A stretch of DNA of 64,000 bases, taken from contig OZ020486.1 in the NCBI GenBank assembly GCA_963971405.1, forward strand, positions 13,415,419 through 13,479,418. Direction: 5' to 3'. Position numbers and translations under genes: made by a program. The DNA comes from Psococerastis gibbosa (Eukaryota > Arthropoda > Insecta > Psocodea > Psocidae). The notes below the pieces were generated by a model. It was not told the DNA's origin. It did no database searches and saw only the letters and a program-made list of their open reading frames with translations. Position 1 is the first letter of the stretch, and each line of letters starts with the position of its first letter. Of the stretch, positions 23,473 through 34,265 are shown one piece after another.

Positions 23473-23763
23473 GTGGGACTCGATACATCGATGTTTAAAG
23501 ACATATCATCAAGTATTGAATTTGTCGAGAAATTGGTAGCAGAAGAGTCTGTTTTCTGCCTGCCGGGCGAATGCTTTCAGGCACCCAACTTCGTGCGCAT
23601 CGTACTCACCGCACCCGTCAACATGTTGGAGGAAGCCTGCGACAGGATAGAGCGTTTCTGTTGCTATCACTGCCGTGAAGAACGAAAAATTGAAAAAACA
23701 GCTAAAGAGGATGTCATGGAAAGGGGAACTCCGCAGTGCGAAAATACGGGAAGAGAACCTTAA
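23473..23763 (+). CDS. TAT: Tyrosine aminotransferase, last coding exon (7)
   Basis: Encodes residues 341-436 and the TAA stop. FVEKLVAEESVFCLPGECF and APNFVRIVLTAP are the conserved C-terminal block; the Arg in FVRIV is the expected substrate-carboxylate contact. After the family's usual end (about FCCYHC) there is a charged tail of some 25 residues rich in Lys and Glu. Acceptor TAACTTTCAG. No canonical AATAAA was picked out close downstream. Confidence 0.94.
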   Translation: MGLDTSMFKDISSSIEFVEKLVAEESVFCLPGECFQAPNFVRIVLTAPVNMLEEACDRIERFCCYHCREERKIEKTAKEDVMERGTPQCENTGREP

Positions 23764-23959
23764 AAATTATTAGTTACCTAGTGTAAATTTTCTGGTGTTT
23801 TAGACAATTTTCAATAACAAATTAAAATATTTTTTGCTTCATCAATCTAGTTCATAAAATAATTTAATTATTCTATAGGAAATGCCGGTTGCTGTGATGC
23901 GCACATTGCATTGGATAAGCCCATACGCATGCAGCACAGGAGTCTGGAATATTTTTTCA

Positions 23960-24165
23960 CAACTTTCAAAACTATGGAACTTTTTTTTTTTTAAGGCTAA
24001 TCCCATACAAACAATTCAATGAATGTATCCGATTGACCTCTTCAGTCGCCTCACTAAGTTACCTAATAGGTACTTGTGTCGACACGTCTCCGATCGCATG
24101 GCGTGTAGAGACTCGCACATGTACAAGCACGCTACCACCTGGCCATCGAAGTCGACCTATACCTA
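23960..24165 (-). repeat. SINE-like repeat (family I)
   Basis: Read on the - strand: a tRNA-like head with GGCCAGGTGGTAGCGTGCTT and CATGCGATCGGAGACGTG, then GGCGACTGAAGAGGTCAATC, and an A-rich 3' end after GGGATTAGCCTT. Further copies lie at 40975, 44240 and 57040, all on the - strand. Confidence 0.65.
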
Positions 24166-24619
24166 TACCTATACTAATTGATTCATGAGAAGCATGAATG
24201 CAAAAGACGATTTGTCACTTGAAACTGTAAAGGAGTGGAGGAGACAAAAAACTTCTAAAATCCAAATGACTCTACATTGTGGGAAGCTGGGATGTAAAAT
24301 TTTAATTAATATTCATTGATAATATATATCGGAATAACATTAGAGTTTTTATTACATTTTTCGTAGCAGTCAATGCGACGATACCAGTGATTACCACCAG
24401 CTCAAAAATTATTATTTTTTCGACAAATCGCCTTTTGAATAAATGCTCATCATATAGGAAAGCATGTACAGGTTTACTCCCACCTACAAAATGCGACCAA
24501 TCACTAATGTACAGTAGATAAATTTGAAATTACTCCCCGCCATAAACTACAAGAAGACAACACAAGAGGATCAACAGCGTGGAAGCAGAGACGTCGCGTA
24601 GCAACCGTCCATCAAAACA

Positions 24620-24694
24620 ATGGATGACGACTTTGACCATCTACTCGATGAATTTGAAAAATCCTACTGCAGTCTTCCAATACAAACAAAGCAA
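24620..24694 (+). CDS. CFAP418: CFAP418 homologue, first coding exon
   Basis: CFAP418 (C8orf37) is a small cilia-associated protein; in humans mutations cause retinal dystrophy. This exon gives MDDDFDHLLDEFEKSYC, which matches the acidic DLDELLDEVE-type N-terminus of the family. The ATG at 24620 follows AAAACA. The exon ends in phase 0 at a GTATAA donor. The next exon found (25531) starts with one leftover base, so an exon between them is missing from this model. Call rests on the strong last exon plus this N-terminus. Confidence 0.6.
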
Positions 24695-25282
24695 GTATAA
24701 TAGTTAAGTTTCAAACAGCAAAATTCATGAAAAGAAAGAGAAATATTTTGGTTCATCAGACAGACCGTTCATTGATTTTACTGTAAATACATACAGTTGT
24801 ATGCACTATACGTAGAACTTTTCGAAAGACCCTATACTGTAGATAATAAAATAGATTAGATGGTGTCTAACCATTACCTAAGTATGGTCGATACGGAGAA
24901 ACGTAGGCGGAAATGTCAAAAGACGACAAAGGAAATGTGACCGAGTTTGTAGGGGTTTAACATTAAAAAAAAAATGAAATAGTGGCAAATACAAAACAAA
25001 TGAACAATTCAACAGGACTAACAACAAATAGCGGCGCAGTTGGTTCTGCATAATTGACCTTGGGTCTTAACAGCTTTATTTTGACTGTATTTAGCATATG
25101 GCGGGAAATGCCAAGCTTAATCTCGGTCCCAACTTTTTGCCATTTCATTGCATGCGCTGCGGATGCCCATCTGAAATTATGCTGTGAAAATACACCATAA
25201 TAATGTATTTAAATTTATAAAAAGGCAGACCTCCATGTTTCGCGCACTATTTGCAGTGCGATCGTCACTAACTTTACTTTAA

Positions 25283-25440
25283 CGGCGCCTTATCCCCCCC
25301 ACGGGGTCGGCGGCACGGATCTTCATCTTCCAGGTGTTTCGGTTTTGGGTATCATCCGGCGAGAGACCGAGGGTCCAGAGGTCCTCCCTCACATTCGTTT
25401 CAACATTCAAGGGACATCCTCGGTCGTCAGTAGTGTTGAA
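25283..25440 (-). pseudogene. RTE-like retrotransposon C-terminal relic
   Basis: On the - strand the frame reads VREDLWTLGL, DDTQNRNTWKMKIRAADP and then a stop after GGIRRR. This resembles the C-terminus of the RTE-like element (AWKIACRVADPKPG) and shares its GGGATAA 3' end. It lies in a CFAP418 intron and is 5'-truncated to about 150 bp. Confidence 0.6.
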
Positions 25441-25530
25441 ATCCGACTGATACGATCGGTGGAAAATTTGTATACCCCTTCATATTCCAATCAATTTTGC
25501 TGTCCACCTGATCAGTTTGAATTATTTTAG

Positions 25531-25641
25531 CAAAATATCGCAACCTGAGGATGAATTCCTTCCCGATGAATCTCCAATTCAACGTAAGAAATGTTTTCCG
25601 CCATACGTAGGACCTGATTCTGCCACCTTCGGATACCAAAG
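25531..25641 (+). CDS. CFAP418: CFAP418 homologue, internal exon
   Basis: Encodes KISQPEDEF, then KKCFPPYVGPDSATFGYQ, matching the family block around KSCSPVYLGGSS. It starts after ATTATTTTAG with one base that completes a codon and ends with two bases (AG) before a GTATTA donor. The last exon supplies the third base (G), giving Arg, so this junction is in phase. Confidence 0.7.
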
Positions 25642-26181
25642 GTATTAATTAATTAATTCGTTCACCAAATTGGTTAAGTCGAGCTAATGCCTGTTACAAT
25701 GTTAATGGTATTAGATTGCCCGTTGTAGCTTGTAGTCGGTGTGGTTTGACATCTAGGAGTGAATCAGATTGGCAACGGGCAAAATTTTATGCGGAAACAA
25801 TACCAATCATGTTCAAAAATCGATGGGGTCATTGGCAGGACAAGGTTCTATGGGCCTTAGGCTTACACGTCCATAAAAAGCCCTTCAAATAGTAACTATA
25901 ATAATTGCAATACAATCAACGCCGAACTATTTTGTTAAGGTTTTTTATCACGTGTCAAAGCAAGTCTCAGCCTTATCGTTTTTTGCCGTCGATATTAGTC
26001 AAGCCCAGGTACATAGACCAGTTTGCTCAAGGCCAAAATAAAACCACCAACCAATAATAAAAACACTAATCATGTCAGAAAATGGGATAAATTAGTAAAA
26101 AACACAAAGAATCCTATTTAAACTTATAAACTGCTCCTTAGAGGGGAACACCTAGTTATATAACTTTTTCCTTTTTTATAG

Positions 26182-26431
26182 GCCATGTCCCGCTTTGAGA
26201 TGCATTCAATGTGACTTCAATGTACTAGCTATACCGTCTTCTCGATGGCGGTCCAATACCGACTACCTGTTTCTGCGAAATAACATGCCAGACTTGCGGA
26301 AACTAGAGAAACAAATGATACCTTGTGAGGGGTCCATTGCCTATGCCTGTCAGTGCAAACATTACACTGCCGAATACTTAGTGCCTCTTCATTCTATACC
26401 AAATCTTCAGTGGATATGCCGTGGTCATTAA
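26182..26431 (+). CDS. CFAP418: CFAP418 homologue, last exon
   Basis: This is the conserved core of the family: PALRCIQCDFNVL, DYLFLRNNMPDLRKL, IAYACQCKHYTAE and LQWICRGH at the C-terminus, followed by TAA. The paired Cys motifs (CxxC and CxC) are as in human CFAP418. It starts after CTTTTTTATAG. The 3' end faces the 3' end of NDUFAF6, 669 bp away. Confidence 0.9.
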
Positions 26432-27067
26432 GAACACATTAACACATTAACACACCAATGCCAAGTTAGCCCGTAATATCACCGATAGATAAAAACAGGT
26501 GGCTAGTAATAGGTGTCTACCAGTCGGAGAGAGCCACCATTTGCAATGGAGCAGCCAAAACGGCCACCTCCTTACCTGACTAGTCACCAGTCCTAGAGAC
26601 ATTCTAACAAAACGTAAACTTAGTAGGGCTTTATACTGGAACGCAGAAATGATGGGGTTAATCAATGTTGCATTAAAAAGTAGAAAATAACACAGAAATG
26701 TCTAAAAAAGTGAATTTAAATCATGAAATTTACAAGTAGGACTACCTAGGTATAATAATATTTTTTTTCGGTGCCTACGAACATTATTACTGTATGTTTA
26801 AAAGAAAATCTACTGTTCCGAATAAGTGAGACTTATTTTTTTGTAATAAGTTATTTTTTCTGTTTATCATTGATTTATCATGTAGTACATAATGTATATT
26901 GTATAGTATGTGCGCCATGCACAGTATCATGTAATATAGATTTAATATTTAGCACTGATGCCAACTTAATATGTTACTCTACTTACCAATTGTGTAATAG
27001 AGGATTTTTCCAGAACATCTAATACTGAGACTTCCTCTTGGGATGAGCCAAATGAGGTATTTTGGAA

Positions 27068-27073
27068 TTTATT
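27068..27073 (-). promoter_or_regulatory. Candidate polyadenylation signal of NDUFAF6
   Basis: TTTATT on the + strand is AATAAA on the - strand, 26 bases after the NDUFAF6 stop. It would give a very short 3' UTR. Confidence 0.4.
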
Positions 27074-27099
27074 TGCAATCCTAACGTAAGATTCATCAC

Positions 27100-27285
27100 T
27101 TAATATGTCTTCATCAATGAATTCCAATAAAGTCTTAGTGGCAGAAATGGGCTTTTCTTTTGGAGACCCCCATCGAATACGTCAAAAGATGATAGACGAA
27201 GCTTTTCCAAGTACTGCTCAGTGATTATCGACGACAGAAAGAGGCATCTAAGATTTGTTGGGATTTCGTCCATATCCTCGCGGGC
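27100..27285 (-). CDS. NDUFAF6: NDUFAF6, last exon
   Basis: Encodes the C-terminal 61 residues: AREDMDEIPTNLRCLFLSS, EQYLEKLRLSSFDVFDGGLQ, SPFLPLRLYWNSLMKTY and stop. These match the end of NDUFAF6 (FLPLxLY…K-x-Y). It starts in phase 0 after a TTTCAG acceptor. Spliced to 27769-28164 it restores a family-like join, with no exon missing between the two. Confidence 0.9.
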   Translation of the reverse strand, partial: AREDMDEIPTNLRCLFLSSIITEQYLEKLRLSSFDVFDGGLQKKSPFLPLRLYWNSLMKTY

Positions 27286-27768
27286 CTGAAATTGACGTGA
27301 TGCAATTATTTACTGTACTTATTTATTACAAAAATATTACAAAATTTAGAAAATGTATAACGAATATTTGCAATTTTCTAGGCACAAGACGCTAGTTGTA
27401 TTTCAATAAATTACCCCCCATTTAGATCAACAGTGTAGTTACTACACTTACTACAGGCATCGTTTCATTCTATCTAATAAAATTTAAGCTTTTTGTCTTC
27501 GAAAATACATTAGGAACAAGACCTTTATATACCTCTTCCAGCGAAGATTGGCGATTATCATGGCAATTTGGTCGCTGGAGACTGCTGAAAGGGGAAGTCG
27601 TGCTCTTGCCGTGACGATATCACCCGAACGAAGCCAGGAATGAATGATGTAAAAATAAAATAAAAAATAGAAACTGACTGATTTTTGCGTTATCCAGGGA
27701 TGACCCATATCTACACTCGATATTGTCTTAATAATATATCTCTTACCCAAATTTAAGCAGACACTTAC

Positions 27769-28164
27769 CTTTTGCAAGTGCAGATGCGCTCTAGTTGCAA
27801 TATCATAAATAACTTCTTTAAATCCCTCTTGATAAGTCCCACGAAAAACACTTTCTTCGCTTACGTCGAAATGAGCGAGCAAGTCAGATGGAAGAGAAAG
27901 TGTTCGGCTAGAAATGCAGTGGGGAATTCCTCGCAAAAGGTTGACAAGACCTTGAGCTGATCCGACGTGAATCGCTGTGTGATGACAAGATATGGATTTG
28001 ATATCGGACGCTTCAAGGATTAACCGGTGCACTGTAGCACACGAGTCTTCCGCGTATTTTTCCATTTCTCTAACGGTTGAAAAACTTGGTTGACCTAAAC
28101 GTGTTGCTCTACAAGTAACAAGCGTTTGTAATAGCGCCTTCGAAAGCTTGTGAATCTTAATTGC
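27769..28164 (-). CDS. NDUFAF6: NDUFAF6, central exon (squalene/phytoene synthase fold)
   Basis: NDUFAF6 is a mitochondrial assembly factor for respiratory complex I that has the squalene/phytoene synthase fold but is not known to make isoprenoids. This exon (132 codons, phase 0 at both ends) has EMEKYAEDSCATVHRLILEA, HHTAIHVGSAQGLVNLLRGI, SLPSDLLAHFDVSEE and EVIYDIATRAHLHLQK, which follow the family order. Acceptor GGTTTCAG, donor GTAAGT. Confidence 0.92.
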
Positions 28165-28419
28165 CTGAAACCAAACAGAATAAGTAATGTACAATAAAGT
28201 AGAAACTCAGAAAAACGTTAAGATTTCAAAATAATTTGAAACAAATGAAGAAATGGTTGCGTATTTTAATGGAAACAGTCTGATAAAAAATTCATGAAAA
28301 AATACTAGTAGCTTTTGCAGGAAATTTAAGTTTTCCCGTCTGAAATTTAACTACTTAACTTCACGAAAACTTCATTAAAGGCATTGGGCAGATTTTATAA
28401 AATTGTATTCGATCAGTAG

Positions 28420-28735
28420 GGGAAATGTGGCGGAGATGAGGATGTAACGCAGGGAGCTGGAGCAACCCTGGCAGACAGGCGAAGAGATCAGAGCTGCCAA
28501 AATCAATCTCAAGCTTAAGGAAAAACGCATGTCCAAAGGCGAGGCGCGATTCATCTACTGAAAAGGATTGAGCAGATTGTGGTCCCAGGAATCTGGAGAA
28601 GAGGAAGAACAAAGATGACGCTGGCGAGAAAGATCGAGGCAATTACGAACTACCCGCATGAACTGCCCATAGGGAAATGAAACAACAACTGTAGCTGTAT
28701 GTTTGGAAATATATTTGATTGATTGATTGATTGAC
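28420..28735 (+). repeat. Retroposon-like 3' fragment with (TTGA)n tail
   Basis: A more GC-rich stretch ends in GGAAATATATTTGATTGATTGATTGATTGA, like the short-repeat 3' tails of CR1/L2-type LINEs and their SINEs. No clear RT motif is left. Lies in an NDUFAF6 intron. Confidence 0.4.
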
Positions 28736-29058
28736 CTCACACTCACAAATTAGGACGCACTAGATCCGGCTGTAGAGGCGCCCATGCCGTACCGCATGAG
28801 CTCCTGCCAAATGTCATAGAATTCGTTATGTGCAATACTTTTGCCAATACAATGGCAAGCTCGCGGTGAGTTTTAGCCTCTCACAACACCTCTCTCCAGA
28901 TGATCCGGCCCTAAGTCTTCCACTGTCAAGGTACCACTGACATATTCCGCAGGTTACTTTCCACCTCGTCCACTACAACCCACACAATACATATTCAAAG
29001 AAAACAGTTCATAAAATGTAGTCACTTAGACTTAGTTTTGTGGAATTTTAAGGCATTA

Positions 29059-29433
29059 AGAGGATATGTCACGTGGAAAATTGGCACCCCAAAATTAAAT
29101 ACTTTTCATTTTTTATTTAATTAACTCAGCAAGTTATTAAAAATTTGGCCCATCTAAGACTACTTCATGCGTTATATAATCGAGTATTTTTACTTTTCGG
29201 TTTTGTAGCTCTTCAAAATAATCCCAGAAAACGCGTAATTTTAGTCCGTCCTGGTATTTTGAAAGGTACCAAAAATTTAATATTTCCTAATACATGATGT
29301 ATGAAGCAGTCTTCTACAACTTCCATGAGCCAAATCTTTAATGACTTGCTTTGTTAATTAAATACAAATATAAAAAGTCAATAAAAATAACAACAAATTT
29401 TAGGGTGCTCATTTTCTACGTAGCATGTCCTCT
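29059..29433. mobile_element. Family B MITE (B2)
   Basis: AGAGGATATGTCACGTGGAA at the left and CTACGTAGCATGTCCTCT at the right, with TA on both sides (29057-29058 and 29434-29435). GCACCCCAAAATT and its inverted counterpart lie just inside. It ends 25 bp from the NDUFAF6 exon at 29458. Confidence 0.8.
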
Positions 29434-29457
29434 TAAGGCTCAAAAGCAACGACTTAC

Positions 29458-29680
29458 CTTGGCTAATTCAACAGAGACCGGATTATTAGGAACTTTGCCT
29501 CTGTAAATTTTATCAACAGACTCTTCCCAAAACTTCATCCGCATTTGACCTAAATTAGTATTCGAAACTTGATCCTGTACACTGGCTATTTCTACATTGA
29601 ATGCTCTTACTGCAAATGCCGTTCTTCTTAGTTTCTCCGGAAGTAATAATGTGCAAAAATAATTTTCATTGTCCATAGTC
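29458..29680 (-). CDS. NDUFAF6: NDUFAF6, 5'-most exon found
   Basis: Encodes MDNENYFCTLLLPEKLR, FAVRAFNVEIASVQD and LGQMRMKFWEESVDKIY, which match the N-terminal third of NDUFAF6 (YLCSLLLP…FALRAFNVELAQ…MRMQFW). It ends in phase 0 at GTAAGT. It starts after AATTTTCAG with one base finishing a codon, so at least one upstream exon with the start codon and mitochondrial targeting peptide must exist; I could not find it in 29681-31892. Confidence 0.88.
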
Positions 29681-31426
29681 CTGAAAATTTCAAAATTCCA
29701 GATTTTTATTTGCAGCCTAATTGCCAGGAACTGAAGGTGCCTAATCTAAAATTTTGGACCAGTTTGACCAGTTTGATGAACTGAAAATTATTTAATTAAA
29801 TGAACCTAATCTTGTATTTTGACTGACATTGATGTTCTGATTAGGTATTATTCATTAAAAATTTAACTATTGATTTCCCGTTGGCCCGTTCCAAAGGGGG
29901 TTAGGGGTGTGTGTTGAGCTGGGGCTGGAGCCCAGTCAGAACGGTTTTAAATGACACCAGTCGCATAAGTTATTATGTATGCAGAGTATGCATGGCATGC
30001 ATAATTTACACAAACAATAATTCAATTATTGAATTATGTCATACTAACAGTAGAACTGAAAATTCTGTGGAGCGGCATGCACACGTTTACTACGTTCATT
30101 TTTTTATGTTGCTAATAGCTTTTAATGTACCCATTTTACTGCCTTACCTAACAAGATTTATGCAATAATCTTTTGACGTATAGCTCTTTCTTCTCACAAA
30201 TAATACTGAATATTTCAGTGTATTTACCGAGTTATCAATTAAACGGTTAAAAAACATAATTTAAAAATATATAACAATCAGCTGTTTGGTTCGGTAAACA
30301 AACAAACCGGCAGGCGGCAAGCCGGCAACTGCAAGTAGGAAGTACAGTTGGCAAGCTTGCAAATAATTGTTTCCGGTTAGCGCTAAATTCTTGAGGTTCT
30401 TTAAAATGCTTCTTATTTTTTGAATTTTCAAAAAATATTGCAACGTTTACTGGCACAGAGGTGTTGATAGAGTTGATAGATAGGATAACAGTTTAACAGA
30501 AATTATAATGAATACAATAATTTGCAGGGGTTATAGAAGGCGCGAAATGGATACAGGTAAAATATAAGTAACACTCACCTCAGGGACCCCTAATTCTCTC
30601 ATCCCCCTCCCCCCCCCCCCCCAATCACATTCACGGTCCAACCATATTGTATTTTAGTGTTCTATGAGGTGGGCCCATCGCCTGCCAATCGAAATAAGCA
30701 GACTGGCATCCCTATGCTTAAACATAGGATGCAGTATTTCAGGGCTTTGTGATTTTTTTTTCTCACAAATCACAGGATCGAAGTTATAAAATATTTGCGT
30801 CCCACATTTCGGCCACTTGGTAGCACTGGGGTGTTTCCCGCACAAATTCAAAAATTGAAATGTAGTAGTCAATATCAATTTAATTTGTCATTTCATATTA
30901 ATCAATCCATAATGACCCAAATTTAATGAAACCAATTAATTTTTTGTATCATTCGCACACCTACGCCTATCTACAGTACAATGGTCAATGAATATTTAAG
31001 AAAAAATCTCGTGGTATCCTACGCAGTATTGTATTAATATATGGAAGCACCAAATACAATGCTTCAAAATAATGTTCCAACATGAGTTTAGTATGAGTAC
31101 TGTACTTTACGTTACGTACTTTACTTCCTACATATTCATTAGGGCCTTTTCGTACAAGTCACTGGGGGCTTGACATTTTAAACCAAAACCCTGTATAAGG
31201 AAAATGGCAAAAAACGTCTTTGCGTCATGTTCGCATTAAGCATACCACGGCTAGTAGGCTACCCCTATATTTATTCGGACGGGTATACATACATATGACG
31301 CCCAAATTAAATTCTTTTTTTTTAATTACTGAAAATAAGGACTCAATTTGTCCATGAGTACGTGGCTACATTGTGGTCAGTTTAGCTATAAATAGTTTAA
31401 ATATAATTTTGAATATTTTTTCCATG
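29681..31426. other. Sequence upstream of the known NDUFAF6 exons
   Basis: Should hold the NDUFAF6 first exon and promoter, but nothing matched. A frame at 30247-30456 (-) lacks family features. A C run lies near 30607-30622. Confidence 0.4.
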
Positions 31427-31578
31427 TGCGGCTATTCCACTTGTCAATAATCCGCAATTATTGTGCTTCAATAATGGATGAGATTTTTTTACTCTGTGTA
31501 GGTAGCCTATAAAAACAAAAATCACATCAATTATTGATGCACAAAAATGGCGGAATATTGACAAGTGGAATAGCCACC
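31427..31578. mobile_element. Family A MITE (A6)
   Basis: GCGGCTATTCCACTTGTCAA at the left pairs with TTGACAAGTGGAATAGCCAC at the right. Related to A1 through the shared stem TATTCCACTTGTCA and the CATCAATTATTGA block. Target duplication not clear. Confidence 0.65.
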
Positions 31579-31892
31579 ATACTAAATAACGTTTTCTAAA
31601 AATGTTTTTTTTTTAAAGCCCTAAAACCAGCAGGTCAGATCATATATTAGATCATATATTATAGTATTCTGTGGGTCAGATGTTAAATACCCACTCGATC
31701 AATTTCTTAAATTTGTGGACTCGGTGCGTTTCTATACCACTCAATTATAACCTACTTTTGATAGATTCATCCCAGATTATCCATATGTATACGTCAGTTC
31801 TAAGATAGGCCTACGTACTATATGAATATAAAAAACTGGCCTATTATTTGTTTTTGTTAGTCATTTTTAATGTAAACAATGAATTTAAACAT

Positions 31893-32222
31893 CTATCGAC
31901 TAAACGTTTTCTCGTAACGGGTAACCAAGTAAGAAGAAAATAATTGTAACATTTTCTCGTCAAAGATGTTAAAGGGTTGGAACGCCATCCAAACATTCAT
32001 AGACGATTCAATCCTTAGCCGCATGAACGCGTCGTAAAACATTTTCAGAATGCGATCGTTTGAATTGCGAAGTGCCTTAACAGAGGCCCAGGTGTATAGA
32101 GTATCGCCAGCATATGGTATCGGCTTTAGCTTGTACGCGAATCGAACTGAGTTTAACCCCTTTATGGCTTGTGTAAGTATTATAAACTTCTTATTCAAGG
32201 ATAATTTTTTTTCTGTCATCAT
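31893..32222 (-). CDS. Unidentified gene, candidate last exon
   Basis: 109 codons without a stop, unusual in such AT-rich DNA, starting in phase 0 after the strong acceptor TTTTGTAACTTTGCAG. The protein includes YAGDTLYTWASVKAL, NVWMAFQPFNIFDE and ends with TRYEKTFSR and TAG. I do not recognise the family; it looks mostly alpha-helical and soluble. The exon joins in phase with 33729-34017. Confidence 0.55.
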   Translation of the reverse strand: MMTEKKLSLNKKFIILTQAIKGLNSVRFAYKLKPIPYAGDTLYTWASVKALRNSNDRILKMFYDAFMRLRIESSMNVWMAFQPFNIFDEKMLQLFSSYLVTRYEKTFSR

Positions 32223-32377
32223 CTGCAAAGTTACAAAAGTATTTCAAGCTATATTAGCTATTATTTAATTTAGTCAGCTTAGGCCTATATAATATATACC
32301 GTAACTATAAGTAACTATTATAGTTACGGTACATAGTTTATTTAAATTATATTTTTTTAGCTATTTTTAAGCTATTA

Positions 32378-32777
32378 AGAGGACATTCTACAATTTTGTT
32401 TTGTTTTTATTGACTTTTTATTTGTTATTTACTTAACAAAGCAAGTTATTGAAGATTTGACTCATGTAAGTTGTAGAAGACTACTTCATGCATCATATAA
32501 TAAGAAATATTAAATTTTTTGTCCCTTAGCTCTTTCATAAAAACCAGAGGGGACTAAAATTTCGCGTAATTTGGTATTTTTGGATCAACTACAAACTGAA
32601 AAGTAGAAATACCGGATTATATGATGCACGAAGTAGTAACAGAAATATGTATTGTATTGTCTTCTACAACTTAAATGAGACAAATTTTTAACAACTTGCT
32701 GAGTTAATGAAATAAAAAAATAAAAAATAAAAAGTATTTAATTTTGGGGTGCCAATTTTCTGCGCAGCATGCCCTCT
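32378..32777. mobile_element. Family B MITE (B3)
   Basis: AGAGGACATTCTACAATTTT at the left and TTTTCTGCGCAGCATGCCCTCT at the right, each next to TA (32376-32377 and 32778-32779). Internal inverted blocks around TGATGCACGAAGTAG and CTACTTCATGCATCA. Confidence 0.75.
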
Positions 32778-33141
32778 TACATCGGCAAAATTAAACTTAT
32801 GTCCTATGATTAGGTACGGTATATATAATGAAATGTTTTCCCAATTCCTGCAAAATGTCAATTATGCAGACATGCTCAATTTTGAAGTGAATACTTCACT
32901 ATACTAAGTAAACATTGGTATAGTCCACGCAAATGAGAAAAGTATGGACATGGAATGTTTTGATCCTGTGCAACACTGTAAAAACATTCTTTGCACCATT
33001 TTGTGTTACCTTGTTGCATTGGATGCAAGGCATAATAAAAAAAAATTGTGCAAAGAATAGGCTATTTTTATACAGTTTTGGACAGGATCAAGAAATTCCA
33101 TGTCCATACTTTTCTCATTTTGCGTGGACTATATCAGTTGT

Positions 33142-33213
33142 CATGGCCGTGCCCAGGGGGGTGGTCCATGGGGTCCGGACCCCCCCCCCAATCAAATCCT
33201 GGCCACGGCCCTG
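33142..33213. mobile_element. 72-bp hAT-like micro-element
   Basis: CATGGCCGTGCCCAGG at the left pairs with CCTGGCCACGGCCCTG at the right; only G/C runs and a few bases lie between. Outside are TCAGTTGT (33134-33141) and TCAGATGT (33214-33221), an 8-bp duplication with one mismatch. Confidence 0.75.
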
Positions 33214-33728
33214 TCAGATGTCATATACAGTACGTCAGCTGATGATGTCAGTGTACAACTCCTAAACACTATTATTTTTTAGGAGGAGCATGTTCCAACT
33301 TGTGCGACCAGCCCATCACCGCTCTATTTTGCACTATTAAATTATGAGTTAGGCCTTTGTATTTGGCATGAGACGTCAGCTTCAGTGATGCTTCCGGCTT
33401 GCAGCAGTAAGTCCAATTCGGGGATCATGTGTATCACAGCGAGCCACACGTACACTTGGACATCGTGTCATCAATCTTTACTGTATCCTTGTTAAGGGCC
33501 AAGCGGAGTCGCCCATGCATATTCCATTTTCTGTTCAAACTTCAATTTCTCATGAAATATGGAACGCAGAACAATGAAAAAATGCAGAAAGTTATCACTG
33601 GGCTATCGTTTTTTAAATCTAACAAGATTCGGGAAATGAGAGGGATGCTTTTAAAAGCTCCAATCCGCATATAACATAAAATTTACAGTTAGAATACCTA
33701 TAATTCGAGGGAGATATTCAATCCATAC

Positions 33729-34017
33729 CTGAAAGTATTTCAAGAGTTCTGGATGGATTTCTATGGCAGGAAACGAAAGACACTCAAAGACAGTCTTATC
33801 ATCTTTACTCAGATGTTCAAGACAGCTGCTCAAAGTGATGGGTATTTTCGGATATTGAGCCGAAGTTAAGTCACTTGTTAATTCCTTCAGTTGAGCACAA
33901 ATGGCGGGAAATTCAAGAATGCACATTGCTGACATAATTAAGCACTGATTCCAAGAATATTCTTCTTCCGCTGTTAATAATGCCTTCAAGAAACCGTTTG
34001 GTGTAGAATTAGACAAT
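33729..34017 (-). CDS. Unidentified gene, candidate internal exon
   Basis: 96 codons plus one leading base: LSNSTPNGFLKALLTAEEEY, CLIMSAMCILEFPAICAQL, LSSCLEHLSKDDKTVFECLS and HPELLKYFQ. Acceptor GTGTTGCAG, donor GTATGG. The repeating Leu-rich helices suggest a HEAT/ARM-like helical repeat, but this is only an impression. The phase agrees with 37349-37416 upstream (two leftover bases) and 31893-32222 downstream. Confidence 0.55.
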
Positions 34018-34059
34018 CTGCAACACGAAGAGCTATAGAATTAAAAAAAAAATGCCGGC

Positions 34060-34265
34060 ATGTGTCAGGACATGTAGAGTAGTGGTACGGACTCTGACTT
34101 TCACCCGAAAGGTTGTTCGAGTCCTACACTTCCTACATTGACTGGCTATGCTTCGGAGGGCATGTAAAGCAGGTTGTCCCGGGCCTTCCTAGTTGAGTGT
34201 ATAGAGAGGGCTTTATAGCCCTAACTCCGCTAGGTTGGCTTAGTAATGGAAACACTAAAAAGCCC
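34060..34265 (+). repeat. tRNA-derived SINE (Glu-like head), full-length copy
   Basis: The head has GTAGAGTAGTGGTACGG (A-box-like), CTGACTTTCACCCG (anticodon-like loop) and TTGTTCGAGTCC (B box). The body has TATGCTTCGGAGGGCATGTA, GTCCCGGGCCTTCCTAGTTG and CGCTAGGTTGGCTTAGTAAT, with an A-rich end. Further copies are at 38180, 47281, 49248 (-) and 57598. Confidence 0.8.

Noticed and set aside
30247..30456. NDUFAF6 first exon on the - strand
   Set aside because: No YCL.LVR-like end, no donor in the required phase, and no match to the family.
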